In this document: positions 44,480 to 58,489 of the stretch, piece after piece
Numbering within the stretch: the stretch's first letter is position 1
Layout: each line of letters starts with the position of its first letter
Assembly: GCA_038098605.1 (NCBI GenBank)
Contig: JAZDUA010000269.1
Location: 1,218,001 to 1,282,000, forward strand
Source: Gryllus longicercus
Lineage: Eukaryota; Arthropoda; Insecta; Orthoptera; Gryllidae
Length of the DNA: 64,000 bases
Reading direction: 5' to 3'
Notes under the pieces: model-generated
Databases searched by the model: none
The model's input: only the letters and a program-made list of their open reading frames with translations
What the model was told of the DNA's origin: nothing
Position numbers and translations under genes: made by a program

Positions 44480-47470
44480 TTCAATTTCCAGCACTAATTC
44501 TAAAAGTATACTTGAATGAAAATTAAATGAAAGTTTTCAACGCTGTCTAAAAAATAGCGCATGACACATGTAAAAATGATTTTATTTGACTTCATTGATA
44601 AAATTAAATATTTTGTCTTAATGAAATGTATTCGACAATTACTTTAAACCGATTTATGTGCAGTATTGCCAAATGGTGGGGTTAAGCCGCGCGGCCTACC
44701 AGCCTCATGTCGCCTCTATTCCTACCCGCAAAATAAAATATCACTTTTACCTCTCGTATCATAAATAACTGTTAAGGGATAGAAGTGGAGGTGTGGGTTA
44801 GTTTTACGAAATATCATGCAGACAGAACATTTTATTGAGAGGGCTTCCTTACAAATTTCTTGGAAAAATTTCAATGAAATCTGAATAAAACTGTAGTTCT
44901 GTAGAAAACAGATAAACATTCTTCTTATTACGATAGAAAATAACTAAAAGCAGACCGCTTACATTATGCGACACAATATGCTTAACCTTTCAGCAAATAT
45001 TCCATCAAAATCTGTTCCTGAAAATAGCCCGGCCGTACAGACAATAATTGAATGGGTGTTGTATAATGTAAATAACCATATGAGATTAAAATGCATTATG
45101 CAGTTATTATCAATGCATTAATTATGCAGTTATTTTGAATTAGTTGACACACTCTAATGATATTTGTATAAATAAGGAAGTAGTTCAAAACCGTGTGACG
45201 GAGTTTTCAAACACCGAATTCTTCATTCAAAGTAACTCGACTTTAAGCCCTCCGAATTCGAAAGGAACCTTCCAATTTAATAAAAACCTGAATACCCTAG
45301 GACATTAAAACTTTATTCCACAACTGATCCAAATGTTTCTTTTATGTCTCTAACTCAAATACATCAAAGTGCGTTTATAAGTAAGAAAAACAAGTTCAAC
45401 TTTGTCGTTCTGGTCAAACTTCTCCAACACCTTCATAGTTGAAGTGATATATTTTGTATTGATGAAATCTATTCGACAATTACTTTAGATGGATTGATGT
45501 GCAGTGTTTACTAATATTAGTGGTTGTTAGTAAATTTATTTTCAAAACTTTTCCAAAAATACGCAATTACGATTATTTGTTGAATGCCATCCGTATGCCT
45601 AATGACCTTAGTTATCAAAATATGTCACGTAATGTTATTGCCAAATCGAAAGGCTGTAGGCGTATTCGAAATCTTTAATCTTTATAGTGCATTTTCATTT
45701 ATTGAAGTATCAATACTGATTGGTTTTCAATATGAATTCTTTATCTTAAACAAACTGTTCCATTCCAGTATAGTATTTTTTTCATACCTTAAACTCAAGA
45801 GGATATTCAATAGTATTATTAAACTCCAATAGTATTATTGAAGTAACTTATAATTAATTTTGAAAATCAAAAACAACTTACCTAAAAGAGCATTAAAACA
45901 TGATCGTCTAAGGCGTTCTCGAAAGTTTTGTGGAAGGTACTTTTCCCACTCCAGAGCAGTTCCAGAGTTCGAAAGGTCTCCTAGAAATGAATGTTTATGT
46001 AAGTTTGTGGTGAAGTTTATGCATGAACACTTACTATTTAGTATACTATACTAAAAGAAAATAGCTTATTTTGTTTTAGTTCATTCTCAATATTTATTGT
46101 AATCATTTTATTTATATTTTACAATAATTTTTGCTAATTTTCTCGAATTAGTACACTTAAACTTAAGTGATTTATTACCTTTGAAGCATTTCAACGGTTT
46201 GAAAAATTATCTTTCTTCAAATAGTGCATGATATCAGTATTAATATAAACAATTTGTATTCCAATGCTTATAAAGTAGTTGGTGAAAATATTGATGTTTG
46301 TAATCCATTTAATAACTGATACAAATCTTGTTCAGATATGGAGTTTTATTGCTTATGATCTTTTCGATTGCATCTTGAGAACTGACTTTTAGTCTTGAAG
46401 ATGATAGTCACGTAATGGAATGATCTTAGGCAGTTAAAAACCAATAACTATTAACAACTCAATTATTCTGCCAAAGGTAAGTTGACCGAAAATGAATACT
46501 TCCATGTTGAAACAAAGATGAACACTATATGCATTAAATATAAGTACATACATATGTTGTAGTTTTAGAATTCTACTTTCTTTCTGTTTTCAATTTATGT
46601 ATTGTACTAGCTTAAAAAATTTGATATTAGGAATATTATTTGAATGAAATTGTAATAAGACTCGCGTTCTCCTCTTAATTTTAAATATTGGATTGTAGGG
46701 GATTTAAAAATGGATTTCGAAGGAAGTTTAAATGATGCCTAGAATTTGCCAATATTAAATGGATTGAGTGAAATATTAAAAGAAGTAAATGAGAATACTT
46801 GGCCTTTTCTTCCTCGCAAAACATTTATTTCTCTGACTAAATTGGATGGCGTATTTGTTTCCTGTGTTTACAGAAAAAAATATTAAGATTTGAAGTGGGA
46901 CTGAAAAAATAAGCCTCGTCTAGATTCTCTTGACTTTTGCTAGACATAATACAATGAATAAGTATTTTTTAAAGATTTCTTTTAATTAAATTGAAGGAAA
47001 ACTTCACTTCTTTGAAGCTGAATATGATTTGTTCAAATTATTTAATGCCTATATATTGCTCCAAACTCAATCGAGGAACAGAACAACACTTTAACATGAA
47101 TATTTAGGATAAAAAAGTCTTCGAAACTAAATAAAACAGCAGACTTAACGTTAATTCATTGTTGAGAATGAAGATAACATACATTCCTTGACCATCTCCT
47201 ATAAAATAGTTTCTCGTGTCATAAGGAATTAATGGCATTGGGAAGTCTTTCAACGAACAAAAATATACATGCATCGAACCTAATTGTAGAAAAAAATTAA
47301 ACCTAAAATCTCTACGATAAATAAAAACAAAAGACAAAAGCTTCAGATTCACGATTATTAATATTTCAGTCACGTGAATATCATGTACGAAAGGAAAACG
47401 GAAGAGAAACAGCAAGGACTGTACTGACATGCCCTACTCTTTCCGTTCCATTTTTGTTCCACGTTACTAG
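44480..47470. other. No gene seen
   Basis: Three kilobases of AT-rich sequence. A block at 44590-44655 and one at 45440-45510 share ATTCGACAATTACTTTA, so some old repeat is present. Confidence 0.5.
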
Positions 47471-47479
47471 TCACTGGTT

Positions 47480-47850
47480 CCTACCTCCTTGAAACGCCGC
47501 CCGCGAGCGCGCACGGCCTGCTACGCAACTGCCACGTGTACATACCCCGAGATGCGACGTCCCTCCGCGACCGGGCTTGTCCAACGACTGCTGCGCGTGG
47601 GGGAGGGGCTTCGCGATGGCCCCGGCCACCGCCTCCACCGCCGCCAACATCACCAACACCAGTGTCATCGCCAATGCCACCGCCACTGACACTGCCGGCG
47701 GTGGGGACTGCTTCCAAAGACGCACCAGTCAATCTGCTCCGCAGATCATTACTCTTTCTGCTTGGCGAAGGCCGTTGGGATCGGGATCGCTGCCGTCGTG
47801 GTTTCATTAATCTGGGCGACTTCTGGTTCTCTGAAAGGACAAGGACCGGG
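47480..47850. other. GC-rich island, possible unrecognised exon
   Basis: Open in all three plus frames over parts and in two minus frames. One plus frame (from 47762) reads MAKAVGIGIAAVVVSLIWAT, a plausible membrane segment, but it is short and unsupported. (CCACCG)-type repeats around 47625-47700 inflate the frames. Confidence 0.3.
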
Positions 47851-47969
47851 CATAACAGACATTCTAACACGATTATTTTTGGGTCAAAGTCGAAATTACG
47901 CCGCAAGTACTCATGATCAATGTATAAATCCTTTTTTCTTTACTTGTGGTTTTAATTATCAATAAAGGC

Positions 47970-50050
47970 GTTTTGAGCTTTGAACAAGTTATGCTATATC
48001 TTTCACAGATGCAACATTGGAATAGTTTATTAAAAAAGTGGTGTCTATACTTATATCATTTTTGTGGCAAAGCATTCAGGAATGTGAAAGGACTTTTCGT
48101 GTTAAACCAGAAAACTAATTGGAAATTGTAATGACTGCGTGAGAGATAAAAAATTGTTATTTGAGTGTATTTATTTACTTAATTAACTTTGTTTTTTTTT
48201 AATGTTGAATCTGGTTTATGTAGTAATACGATGCAGGAGGGTAGAAATCGGAGCGAAAAGTTATCCCGTTAGGCTGACTATTTTTGGTAAAGTATTTTTG
48301 CTTCATCATACAAATTTCAAGTAATACAAAAAGATGTTTGAATGTAAAAAAATACATTCTGCAGGCAAGAAATTGAATTTTGAATTTGTCTACATTCCCC
48401 TACCTGTTTGCATTCTCACCAGAGGAATCTTAAATACATATGAGTAGAAAGGGAGGGTAGGTAGAAAAATAGTTTGAACAAATGTGAGCACTGTACTGAA
48501 ATTATTACACAGTTATGTTTTGGTTTCGACGTTGTCCTAGTCAAATTGTTGGTAACCAATCCGATTTATTGAACAGACCCGTGAATAAAATCACAAGCTT
48601 GATTTTAAGACACTTTCACGGGAATGTCATTGATCGAATAGAAGTTCACTCTAGATTTCAGCCAGTAAGCGGATTTTAAATACAGGCCAAAATTTGAAAA
48701 CAAAAATCACCCCTGTCCAATCACCACCGCTCACCTCTCAGATGAACTCCCAATGCCATGTTTTTAATGTCATTTTGCTGAGAAACGGTTGATTTCCGCT
48801 TGGCAGTTTCTTAACAAATTCTCTCCTTCTATAATGCTTAGACGGTTGTGTTTATAGTAAGTCGAAAATCTGAGCATAAATCTAAGTGTTGCCGAAGAAA
48901 AAACGTATTTTTTACACAAGTGAAGAATTTTGTAAACTTCCGAATTTACGGAATTTGCGGGTTCGGATTTGGACCTGCGATCGTGCTCGGATTAGGCCGT
49001 CAGAAACTTAGCTCGCCATACGACCGTCAGAATTGCAGTGCACTTGCTGTTCGCAAAAAAAAACGCAAATAACCTGTTGAGAATAGCGCTTCGAGATTTG
49101 GAAAAGCGCGCAAAATTGCGGCGATGTACAGGTGCCCCGAAATCGAAAAATGACGAACTTTTCTGCGAAAATCTGTCGTGTGAGATCCAAACGGAAAGAG
49201 AATGATGTATTGCTAATATTATGAGGGGAAACTCTGGAGTGTTTTTACAACTAAAGGCACTCCTTTACTACTCACATTTAATAAATTGGTTTTTTTTCTG
49301 GTTGGGGTAGTATCTGATTCCTAAACGCAATACAACGTACTAAATGTAGTGACCTTTACTGTAACTCATACGTTTAAATCACTTTTTTGTGCTGCCGCTA
49401 GAGATATACAATTACAATAGTATTTTATGTCGTTTAAGTTAGTGAACCTTTTTTTTGTAAATGGTTCTTTCGAAATCCATTCCAATTTAGCCAGAAACTT
49501 CAACTGTGTTTTGAAGTGAAATAGTTTTGCAAATTGCAATAAAATTAGAACTCAATAGTGAATGGACTGAACTGACTTAAGATAAAAGGTTAGTAAGTGC
49601 CCTCAATTAAAAAGTTCAGTTAAATTATAGCATTTTGTAATACAAAAAAATTAAATAACCCTGAGATTATGAGTGTACTACCGGATCTCTGAGATTCGAT
49701 TTACAATAAATGGAAATCTATAAATCAAATTCGAACCTTCCGGACCCAAATTTCTAATTTTCCCTAATTTTTATTTAAAATTTTGTTGTAGAAGTTGCCA
49801 TATACGAAAATGGCAGTCCTAGGTAGAACATCCTTAACTTGTTTTGGAGAATGAGGGAAGGTTCGCGTGTTATCACATGGGTCCCTATGCAACTACCGTC
49901 CTTGAGGAGTCCGTAGTAGTTTGCCTTTTATGATGATAACTTTCAACTCTTAAAAGTTTATTTTGGTACTAAATTTGTATTTAGGGACTTAGGAATCGCG
50001 TTGTAATTTACAGACTGGAATTGAGTTATGAGATAAACAGTGCAAAGAAT
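47970..50050. other. No gene seen
   Basis: AT-rich intergenic or intronic sequence. Confidence 0.5.
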
Positions 50051-50051
50051 A

Positions 50052-50244
50052 CCCGTACCCAGTGGCGTAACGTTTGGACACGCAAGGCGGGAGGGCCCAG
50101 GTAAAATAGGGCCTATTTTGGGGGAATATTTTTATTATTTAAGGTACTAACACTACTTGTTTGGTAAACACTTTTATAAAGGGGGTGTAGATCAGTGAAT
50201 TGACGGCGGGCCCGCACTCATTTTGTTACGCTACTGTCTGTACC
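50052..50244. mobile_element. hAT-like MITE, 177 bp, degenerate 8-bp target duplication
   Basis: The ends are CAGTGGCGTAACG (from 50060) and the inverse CGTTACGCTACTG-like TGTTACGCTACTG (to 50236). Flanks CCCGTACC and TCTGTACC agree at six of eight positions, with two C/T changes. CAGTGG-type ends plus an 8-bp duplication fit the hAT superfamily. Confidence 0.75.
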
Positions 50245-50249
50245 TATGA

Positions 50250-51980
50250 GGAATCTATTTCAATTTCTACTGCATTACTCTGGATTAGAAGTAAACTTTT
50301 TTTTCACTTTTTTCGGAGACACAAATTGGAGGGTTGAGGATTGTATAGATGGTAATATTTTATTTTTTGACTAAATATGCCACACAACTATCGAATATGA
50401 GGTCCTGCAATTGCATTTGAAAGATCAGAAAGCTAAAATACAGAAAGCTCGGAATAAATTATACAGAAAAATAGACCGTAATACTAACCTGCATATATTG
50501 TTTTTGTATATTATTAAATGGAAGGGATGATGAAACCCTTGACTAAAACACGAATTTATTGCGATATTGACGAAAGACACGTCTTGAGCGTATAGTTAAT
50601 TATTATCGTTAATGAGTGTAAATTCATGTTATTTAAAGTGGAAGTGATTGAGGTATCTTTTCGTTACAATATATTGGGTTATGAAATTTAACCATACTTA
50701 ACAGTTAATTTTTGCACTTGATGATAATTTCAATCGGTTATCGTTCATGTTTAGGTAAGTCGTTTAGTGAACATTACTGACGCTGTTTCCACACATTGAA
50801 TAAAATACTCTTCACTTACGTTCTTTACACACACTACATTCAGTGTGAATATGTTTAGTAGAAGACAAGCAGTCTTATAGAAAAATATCCATAGAAGTCT
50901 TCTGGTGGTTTAGACTTGAGATAAACAACGGCCCCTTTTTGGAACTCTCGCGCATCTGCGTCTGAAAAGGTGTAATTTGGCCTAATAGTTAATTTCTGCA
51001 TTCATAAATATCTCACAAATATAATGAACTTGAAAGATGCCGTATGTCATTCGTTTCTCTTCACACGTTTCATTAATTACTGCAACATTGTCATGAATTT
51101 TTTTCTTTTATTTTGACATTTGGAGAAATATCACGGATTTCAGTAGTTTAAAAAATGATAATAGATTTCAACATGAATTATCATTGAATTGAAAATCGTC
51201 ATTAATGGATATGTAAAAGCGATATAATTGCTCTAAGGAGCAATAATTGAACGAATTCTTTGAAATCGAACGACAACTTTTTGAAATTGAAACAACTTGG
51301 TGAAAAAGCAACGAGAAATATCTGGTAAAATTTCATAATACAAATTAAAATACATTTTATAGAGATCCAAAATACAAAATAATTGGTGAATACTCGATGT
51401 ATTTTAGGCCTAAAGAAATTCTTAGTGTTATTTAATAGGCATCTGAGGGAAAGGCTGCAAAACTTGAAAATTATTGAAGTTACAATTCAAAATGAATTGC
51501 AATGTAATGAAGGAAGTTGCATTCCAAAATTTATACCCCTGTTCTTTTAATGAAGATCTTCCCAACGTTTGACTTTCGTCGACTCTTTTTAAGATAACTC
51601 TTTGCATCATCGAACCCCTCATGTTTTCTCTGTAATTTTACATCATATATCATAATAACATTAAGGAGAGCATTTAAATGGCTTGAAGATAATTATTTTG
51701 AATATGAATATTCTCATAAATATCTCGATTTTCAGTAATCGAAGACGCCGCCGCTTTTGAGTAACTGAGATTCTAATATTCACCGTAGTTCACTAGTTAG
51801 AAAATGTTGTGAATTTGAGGTTTGGCCCCAACATTTCTCCAGCACTTACTGCGGACAGCCTTTTCTTGCGCGATAGAGTATCGCTGTGAATGCAGAGTTA
51901 CAATTTCTTCAATTTTATAATCATACTAACTCCTGAGAATAAAGACAGACACAAAAGGAGAGGAGCAAATTTGTAATGTA
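50250..51980. other. No gene seen
   Basis: AT-rich sequence without recognisable frames. Confidence 0.5.
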
Positions 51981-51985
51981 TTACA

Positions 51986-52110
51986 GTAGAATCCCACTAA
52001 TCCGAAACCGCAAAAATCCGAAATTACGGATAATTCGTAATTTTGGAAAATCCGAGCAAAACTCGGGATGGAAGAAAAAATAAACATAACACCCCTGATT
52101 TTTATTTACT
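51986..52110 (+). mobile_element. pogo/Tigger-type terminal fragment
   Basis: CAGTAGAATCCCACTAATCC with ATTACGGATAATTCGTAATT resembles the termini of pogo-like elements. No partner terminus was found. Confidence 0.5.
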
Positions 52111-52704
52111 TAATTTATGAACGAAAAAGCACAAACACAGTGTAAGCCAACTTTAATCTGAAAACTGTACGTAGAATACCCGTTAACAGGAGGGACACAA
52201 ACTACATTGCATTGTCTGGTAATCCTGCAGCTGTATTTTTATATGTGCGGTACATTTTTCAGATAATACAATCCGAACAGATCACACTCCCAATTAGTTC
52301 AGAATTTTTGGTTTCTACTGAATTAAATGTCTTTTCGGATCGTATCAGAAAACATTTAATTATCAAGTTCATTAATGTCTCTTTGTAATCAATTGAATCT
52401 TGATTTCACTGATCAGTCAGCAGATCATTTTCGGCTATTGACTCCAATGGACCCTGCGATCATTACTGACCCCCTTCAAAATCCCATCGACCCCAGGCAG
52501 TCAATACCGATCCCGTTGTGAACCCTTAATTTAATGCAAGTAACCCATTGCAGAAAATTTGAACACGCACATGGCGAATGAGCGCTGGGTTTGGGTGCTA
52601 AGGATCAAGTCTCAGACAGTCCACCAGCAATTTCGTCATTCCACCGCTGTTTCCCTCATCACTCGCCCGGTCTCTTACAAACCAACATTGTAGCACCGAT
52701 AACC

Positions 52705-53100
52705 ATCTAAATAAATAAATTAAAATTAAAAAAATACACACAAAGAAATATTAATACACAAAGGGAAATAAAAAAATACATAAAAAGGAAATTCATAATA
52801 AATAAAAGGAAATAAATAATAAATAAAATGAAATAAAAATGCATAAAATGAAATAAAAATGCATATAAGGAAATTAAAATACATATAAGGAAATTAAAAT
52901 ACATATAAGGAAATTAAAATACATATAAGGAAATAAAAAAATCATAAAAGTGAATAAAAATACATCAAGTAAATAAAAAATACATAAAAGTGAATAAAAA
53001 TACATAAAAGAGAATAAGAATCATAAATGTGAATAAAAAAATCATAAAAGGGAATACAAATGACATAAAATAAAAAATACATAAAATTAAATGAAAATGA
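52705..53100. repeat. ~20-bp A-rich minisatellite
   Basis: Degenerate units of the type ACATATAAGGAAATTAAAAT, with four consecutive near-perfect copies at 52862-52940. Confidence 0.9.
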
Positions 53101-53109
53101 TATGAAGAG

Positions 53110-53335
53110 AAATGGAGAGTCCTCCTCCTCGGGCGCCGCGGCGTGTGGCGGCGAAGTGTCTGGGGCGGCGTGACACTTGCAGACGTGTGGAAGGCGCGCA
53201 GCGACTTGGGACTTAGCAGGCCAGTAGGTGCCACTCTCCACCCACTGAACCGCCAAGGCCCAGGCCGCCGATCGCCCATCGCCCGTGGCAGCGCAGCGGG
53301 CTCTCCTCGCCTTCTCAAGACGACGATGGCACAAT
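53110..53335. other. GC-rich block, possible unrecognised exon
   Basis: Starts abruptly at the edge of the minisatellite. Open on the minus strand in two frames (one reading VESGTYWPAKSQVAARLPHV) and on the plus strand. No family is recognised and no donor is evident. Confidence 0.3.
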
Positions 53336-53469
53336 TCTTACTCGTAATCCAAGAGCATTTTATTGGGCGGAGCAGAAAACAACTTTGGGGAGTATTGACT
53401 GTATTATTGTTACAATATTTGGATTTTGTAGCGTGAGATGTACATAGGACAGGGCATTTCATGCGAGAA

Positions 53470-55715
53470 AGTACACCAGCGTTTACACATCTACTATCAT
53501 TATCATTATCACATGTACTATTATTACCATTATCACATACACTATCTTATTTTATTATTACACTAATTAGGAGTTATTTGAACATATTGATTGATAAATA
53601 ATATTAAAACATATTAAAATAATATATATTAAATATTAAATAAAATATTAAAAAAATATTAAAAGCAGCATGAGAGTGTTTCATTTTTCCAAAGATGTGA
53701 TTTTCACGGGAAATTGCTTACGTCTCGAGTCTCAGCGATGAAAAAGACATATATGTCTAATTTAAAGGAGACTGGGTAATATTTAGGGGTTGCACACATT
53801 ATCTCAAACTGGTGAAATTTCTAATATTGAAGGGATTTATACTAGTGGGCCTCTCATGTATTTCTTTCATCTTTTGCTGATAATTGAACTAAAAGATGGG
53901 TACCAAAAGGAGAATTAGCTGCTAAAACTAGTCCCTAGTGACGAGTTTGTAGGAGGTCGGCTTCCTTCAAAGGAAGAAACACTTTGGTTTTTTATTTACC
54001 ATCACAAATAAATGAAAGAAACAGTTGAGTGTTTCTAAATCTACCAGTACAAAACTACTGGATATGCGAGGAAAGCAAATATCTTGTTAAGACGGAGGAG
54101 AATATCAGTGTTTATATATAGAAGCTGTGTAAAGAATATAAAAATCTTAGTAAAGAAAATCGTGAAACATCGATAAAGCAAATGTGAAACGGTAAATTTG
54201 AATAAGTGATCTCGTTGAGTTATTTGACATTTTCTGGCCAATGGTGATGGTGATTTGACTGACTTATCACACGGAAATAAAGAATTTCTTATATTACAAA
54301 GAGAAGATCGAATGAGTTCGTCAATGAGTGGAGTAGAAAAGATTTTCACTTCGAATGTAAGAACTAAGTGTAAAAAAGAAGAAAAAAATATTTATATAAG
54401 AATAAACATTACAAAAATACCGCTGAAATCAATAAAACAATTAAAGTCGAGAACTAACCTCAATCATCAGCAGCACCAAGTTATGAAAAGTATAAGTTTT
54501 TGCCTCCAGCAACGAAAATATACATTCAAGTCGTAGACCTTGATTAAAACCTAATCACTCACGTCTACTTGAGATCGAGAAAATATCTCTATTCGACTAG
54601 CAAGTATATCACTTATAACAACTGCAAAGAGTCTTGGCCACGATGTTTCAAAAATTTTCGTATCACCAGCTATCATTTACATTCACAATTACATTTAAAA
54701 TATCAAACAAAATAGAAGAGTCGCTTTTTGAAAATACTCCTCATTTGGTCTTGCATTGGGATAGTAAACGGTTTCTCTCAGTTGCCCATGGGAGTGTCAA
54801 AACTTTGGAAGATAAGTGTTGCAGTTCTAGTGATTGGTAAAGATTTCAGCAGATGGCTGAAGTTGTGGAGGAAGTGGACCGATTTGGGCTACGTGACAAG
54901 ATTATCGACCTATCTTTTGATACTACAGCATCTACTATAGGATTGATCCAAGTTGTTGTGGTTGTCGTCATTACACCCATTAACTAAAATTGAAAGTGTG
55001 TGTTCAAGTATTGGCACATCATCATCTGGTCATCACATCCAGATATTTCGGGAGTTTCAATGTCTGTGATCTTCACTTCCAATATGCAATATAGTACGCA
55101 ACTCGTTTATAATGTTGCTTTATTACATTCGTACAACTTTGAATACTCGCTCCTAGTCGCCCGTTTTCAAAACATGTACTCATGCAATAAAGCTTAACAT
55201 TATAAACTAATTGTATAAACTACTATTAACGAATTGGCCAAGGAAGAACAAAAATAATTCTAGTTGAGGGTAGTCGAACATCAGTGAAAAGTCGTCACCA
55301 AACGAACCAAGGAAGGTATTGGATCGTTCAAAGATCATTAATACAATGCATGTTTTGCCTATCATGGTACCTATTAATCCTTGTCTGATTTTAATATTAA
55401 TTTAAAATTGTGATTTTTAGTTTTCTCAATAAAATAAATTCACATTGAAAGATTGTACTTTGTGCCTAAGTTTGGAAAACTGATCAAGTGTGCAACCTCC
55501 AAACATTATCCAAACTTCCTGAATTTCGGCAAATATGTTCTTCACATCCCTGAGTCTCGGGGCATTAACAAAGTCTGCAAAACATTTTATTTTTTCTTTA
55601 TAAAATTACACACCCTAACCAGAATGTTCCTCATAATGTTAGAAATAACGCGTTTACTGTATTAAGCTCAGAAGCGTAGATTACCTTAGAACGTGTTTTT
55701 TGACATTTTCCAATT
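53470..55715. other. No gene seen
   Basis: AT-rich; 53756-53785 (AAAGGAGACTGGGTAATATT) is the reverse of the end of the foldback element at 33.36 kb. Confidence 0.5.
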
Positions 55716-55721
55716 AGTTGC

Positions 55722-56215
55722 ATTTCTAAGACTCGAAGAGGTGTTGCGATCAGAAGAGGTGGCTCAGTGCAACATCTGATGTCCTGCAGTACCTCTGACC
55801 GGGAGGTCTTAGGTTCGAGTCACGACAGAGACAGGATTTTCGACACTATCAGCTATTTCGATTTCAACCGCTGTCTGGAGGAGAATTCTAGCGGCCGGCT
55901 GCTCTGATGGGTAGTTTTCCGTGGTTTCTCAGATCAACACCAGGCGAATGCCGGAGCAGTACCCTACCAAACGGGCCACGGACCGCGTTCTTACCTTACT
56001 CTTCTCTATCCTATCTTCACTCCTTACATAAACTCACACTTACATGCACTACACACATGCCGGGAGACCAGTCGGGAGTTTACAGCTTGCCCCGGTTGGA
56101 GTGGTACCCCGCTGGTGGGAGATGCCTGGTGGAGTGTTTTCAGTTGTTTTCATCGCGTGGGGGAATTCCGGGGCCCTCTTGTACTACAACTGGACGCTAT
56201 ACCTCCCTTAATCTC
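55722..56215 (+). mobile_element. SINE family B, long copy
   Basis: Head (AGAAGAGGTGGCTCAGTGCA, B box TAGGTTCGAGTCACG) and body match 41866-42418 up to GGTGGGAGATGCCTGGT, after which the 3' end diverges. Confidence 0.8.
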
Positions 56216-56597
56216 TTGCCAGGCAAGTGAGTGCGCAATATGTGTGAGGATATTGTTTCCTACATCCGGAACAACTATAAAAGCGCAGATATGTGGCCGA
56301 AAGATACCATGGAAATGAAATGTAAAGATTGAGGGTCGAGATAGCGTTACGTGATATGGGGGAGCCGAAGATGCTCTTCACTGGAAATGACTCCAGATGA
56401 ACCGAAGGTATTTCGATAGTTCGTGATTAGTCTTTCAGGTGCTGATAGCAACTGGCAAATCCAAAAAGCTCGCGCAGACCTAACAGATTAGGAAACTAAC
56501 TAGTATAAGAAGGTCTACACCATTCTAAAGCACATGAAGATTTCCTATATTATTATTTATACAAGGGATTACTTTATTGTCGTTTAGGACTTTTAAT

Positions 56598-56916
56598 GTT
56601 ACAGTAAATCCTCTTTAACGCGAATTCGAAGAGATCGTAATAATCAGAATCCGTGTTGTAAAAATTCGTGTCATCCGATTATTATAAATGACTGTAACTG
56701 AACGAAGTGTCTCAGTGCGAAGCGCGCTGGATTCGCAATTGGGAGGTCTGGGTTCGACCCCCGGGCGACCATCCTGACCGGGGTTTTCGTGGTTTACCTC
56801 GATCACTAGGCGAATGCTGGGATGGTTCCCAAATCTCACGAGTAACTCCGACCTCCCACCACCGCACCTAAGACCTCCTACAATCATCCTAGTCCTTTCA
56901 CCCCTCATCATCACCC

Positions 56917-56955
<39 letters not shown>

Positions 56956-57050
56956 TGGCGGTATTACTGTAATCTCTTGTCGGGCCCCACGTTTTATTCG
57001 TGTTATGGCGAAATTCGTGTTAAGGAAGTTTGTGCAAACGATTATTTACT
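56598..57050 (+). mobile_element. pogo/Tigger-like element split by a SINE
   Basis: CAGTAAATCCTCTTTAACGC and TCGTGTTGTAAAAATTCGTG-type phrases before the SINE are echoed after it by ATTCGTGTTATGGCGAAATT and CGTGTTAAGGAAG. This suggests one old element interrupted by the family C SINE at 56692-56955. Confidence 0.45.
56692..56955 (+). mobile_element. SINE family C, copy 2, (TAA)n tail
   Basis: A box AGTGTCTCAGTGCGAAGCG, B box GGGTTCGACCCCC, body with CATCCTGACCGGGGTTTTCG and a pure (TAA)n tail of about 36 bp. Confidence 0.85.
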
Positions 57051-57059
57051 GCAGTAATA

Positions 57060-58480
57060 TATTACCTTTTCTTATTGTCTGGAAATCGTTTCATCCTTCA
57101 ATACCTATCGGATGTTTACAAAAAAAAAAAAATGAAACCGTCGCCATGCGTAATTGCTTTGTAGAAACTCCGGTTTTCTTTTACAGCCACTCCAGTCCAT
57201 AAACTCGTTGCAATCTCTTTTTAGCATCTGTCGATATACATATGTTGTGTAATCGGTGGTTCATTTTCAATGTTGAATTAGTTCTTTAGACAAGTTAAGA
57301 ACGCAAATGCTTCATCTCTCTCTCAGATTTGGGGTCAAATAGCTGAGATTTCAACAAAGAACGCGTTATCCTCTGTTGGTTTGAATTGGAATTTCAATAA
57401 TATTTCCTCTGTCCTCTACGTTTCTAAGTCGTCTGATTTACTTAATCCATTTCAGCCAATTTGGCAAGGCCGTTGTTTCAGCCCAGACCAGGCGGAACAG
57501 AACCTTAGAAACACATTGACAAGAGCAATGCGAGCATTTTATGTCTTGACGGTTATTTCAAAGTCAACTACTTTACGTGATGTTTGAATTTATTTATAAC
57601 ACACGTTCATTTTTTTATAACAGACATTAAAGTTGATATCGCCTCCAAAAATATGTCTTTACGTGTTCTCGTATTTACTTCAAGAAGTCAAAAAAATCGT
57701 AGAAATCATTTTTATATTTTGATTTTTTGTCACTGGAAATGTTTCTGGTATTGAAAAAACTACTACAATCGTAATAAGTAATTGACTCTTCGGGGAAAGC
57801 GCGAATGATGGATAAAGAAATGTACTCATGGTCACTTCATCAACGACCTTTTCGATTTCTTTTGATGAAATACATCATGATCCACTGTTGCGTGACGTCA
57901 TCGCTGAGTAAAGAAAGGCGAACAAACTAATCGAAATTTGATTGCAAAGGGTTTGATATTTTCCAACGGAAAAGAAAAAAAATAAAGTATTTGGAAATGA
58001 ATTAAAAGGAATAATTTGAGTAATGAGAATCAATAAGGAATTAATAATTATTCTCTTTCTGTGTTAACAGTACATTTTATTTCTGTCTTCAGTTACTTGA
58101 TATGACACTTAAACGGCATAACAATTCGTAGTTTAATATCATAGAGTTAGTTTACGAGCATTTTACCTTGCAAAATAATGATGTTAACTTGAAAATAAAA
58201 AGAAAACGCATCTTCAATAATTTTTACAGCTGTGAAGTGAAGCTTTTTGCTCAATGAAAATAAATTATTCCCATCATTCAAGCGGAAATCTATTGATTTA
58301 TTCCGTATCCTGAACAGCCAATGCAACATGCCTACATATTTGCATCGCAAAACGTACCTTCTAATGTTGGAAGTGACTTCACTTCATGTAACTGCACATC
58401 AGTTTGAGAGCAGTGATGTATATTTATGCCCGTTTAGTAGCAAAATTTCATTGGTACTGAAAAAGTACTTGGAGTGAGTG
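57060..58480. other. No gene seen
   Basis: AT-rich sequence. Confidence 0.5.
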
Positions 58481-58489
58481 CTATGACCC

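Noticed and set aside
56700..56775. Possible genuine tRNA gene
   Set aside because: Same head and body as 3610-3823 and ends in (TAA)n, so it is a SINE.
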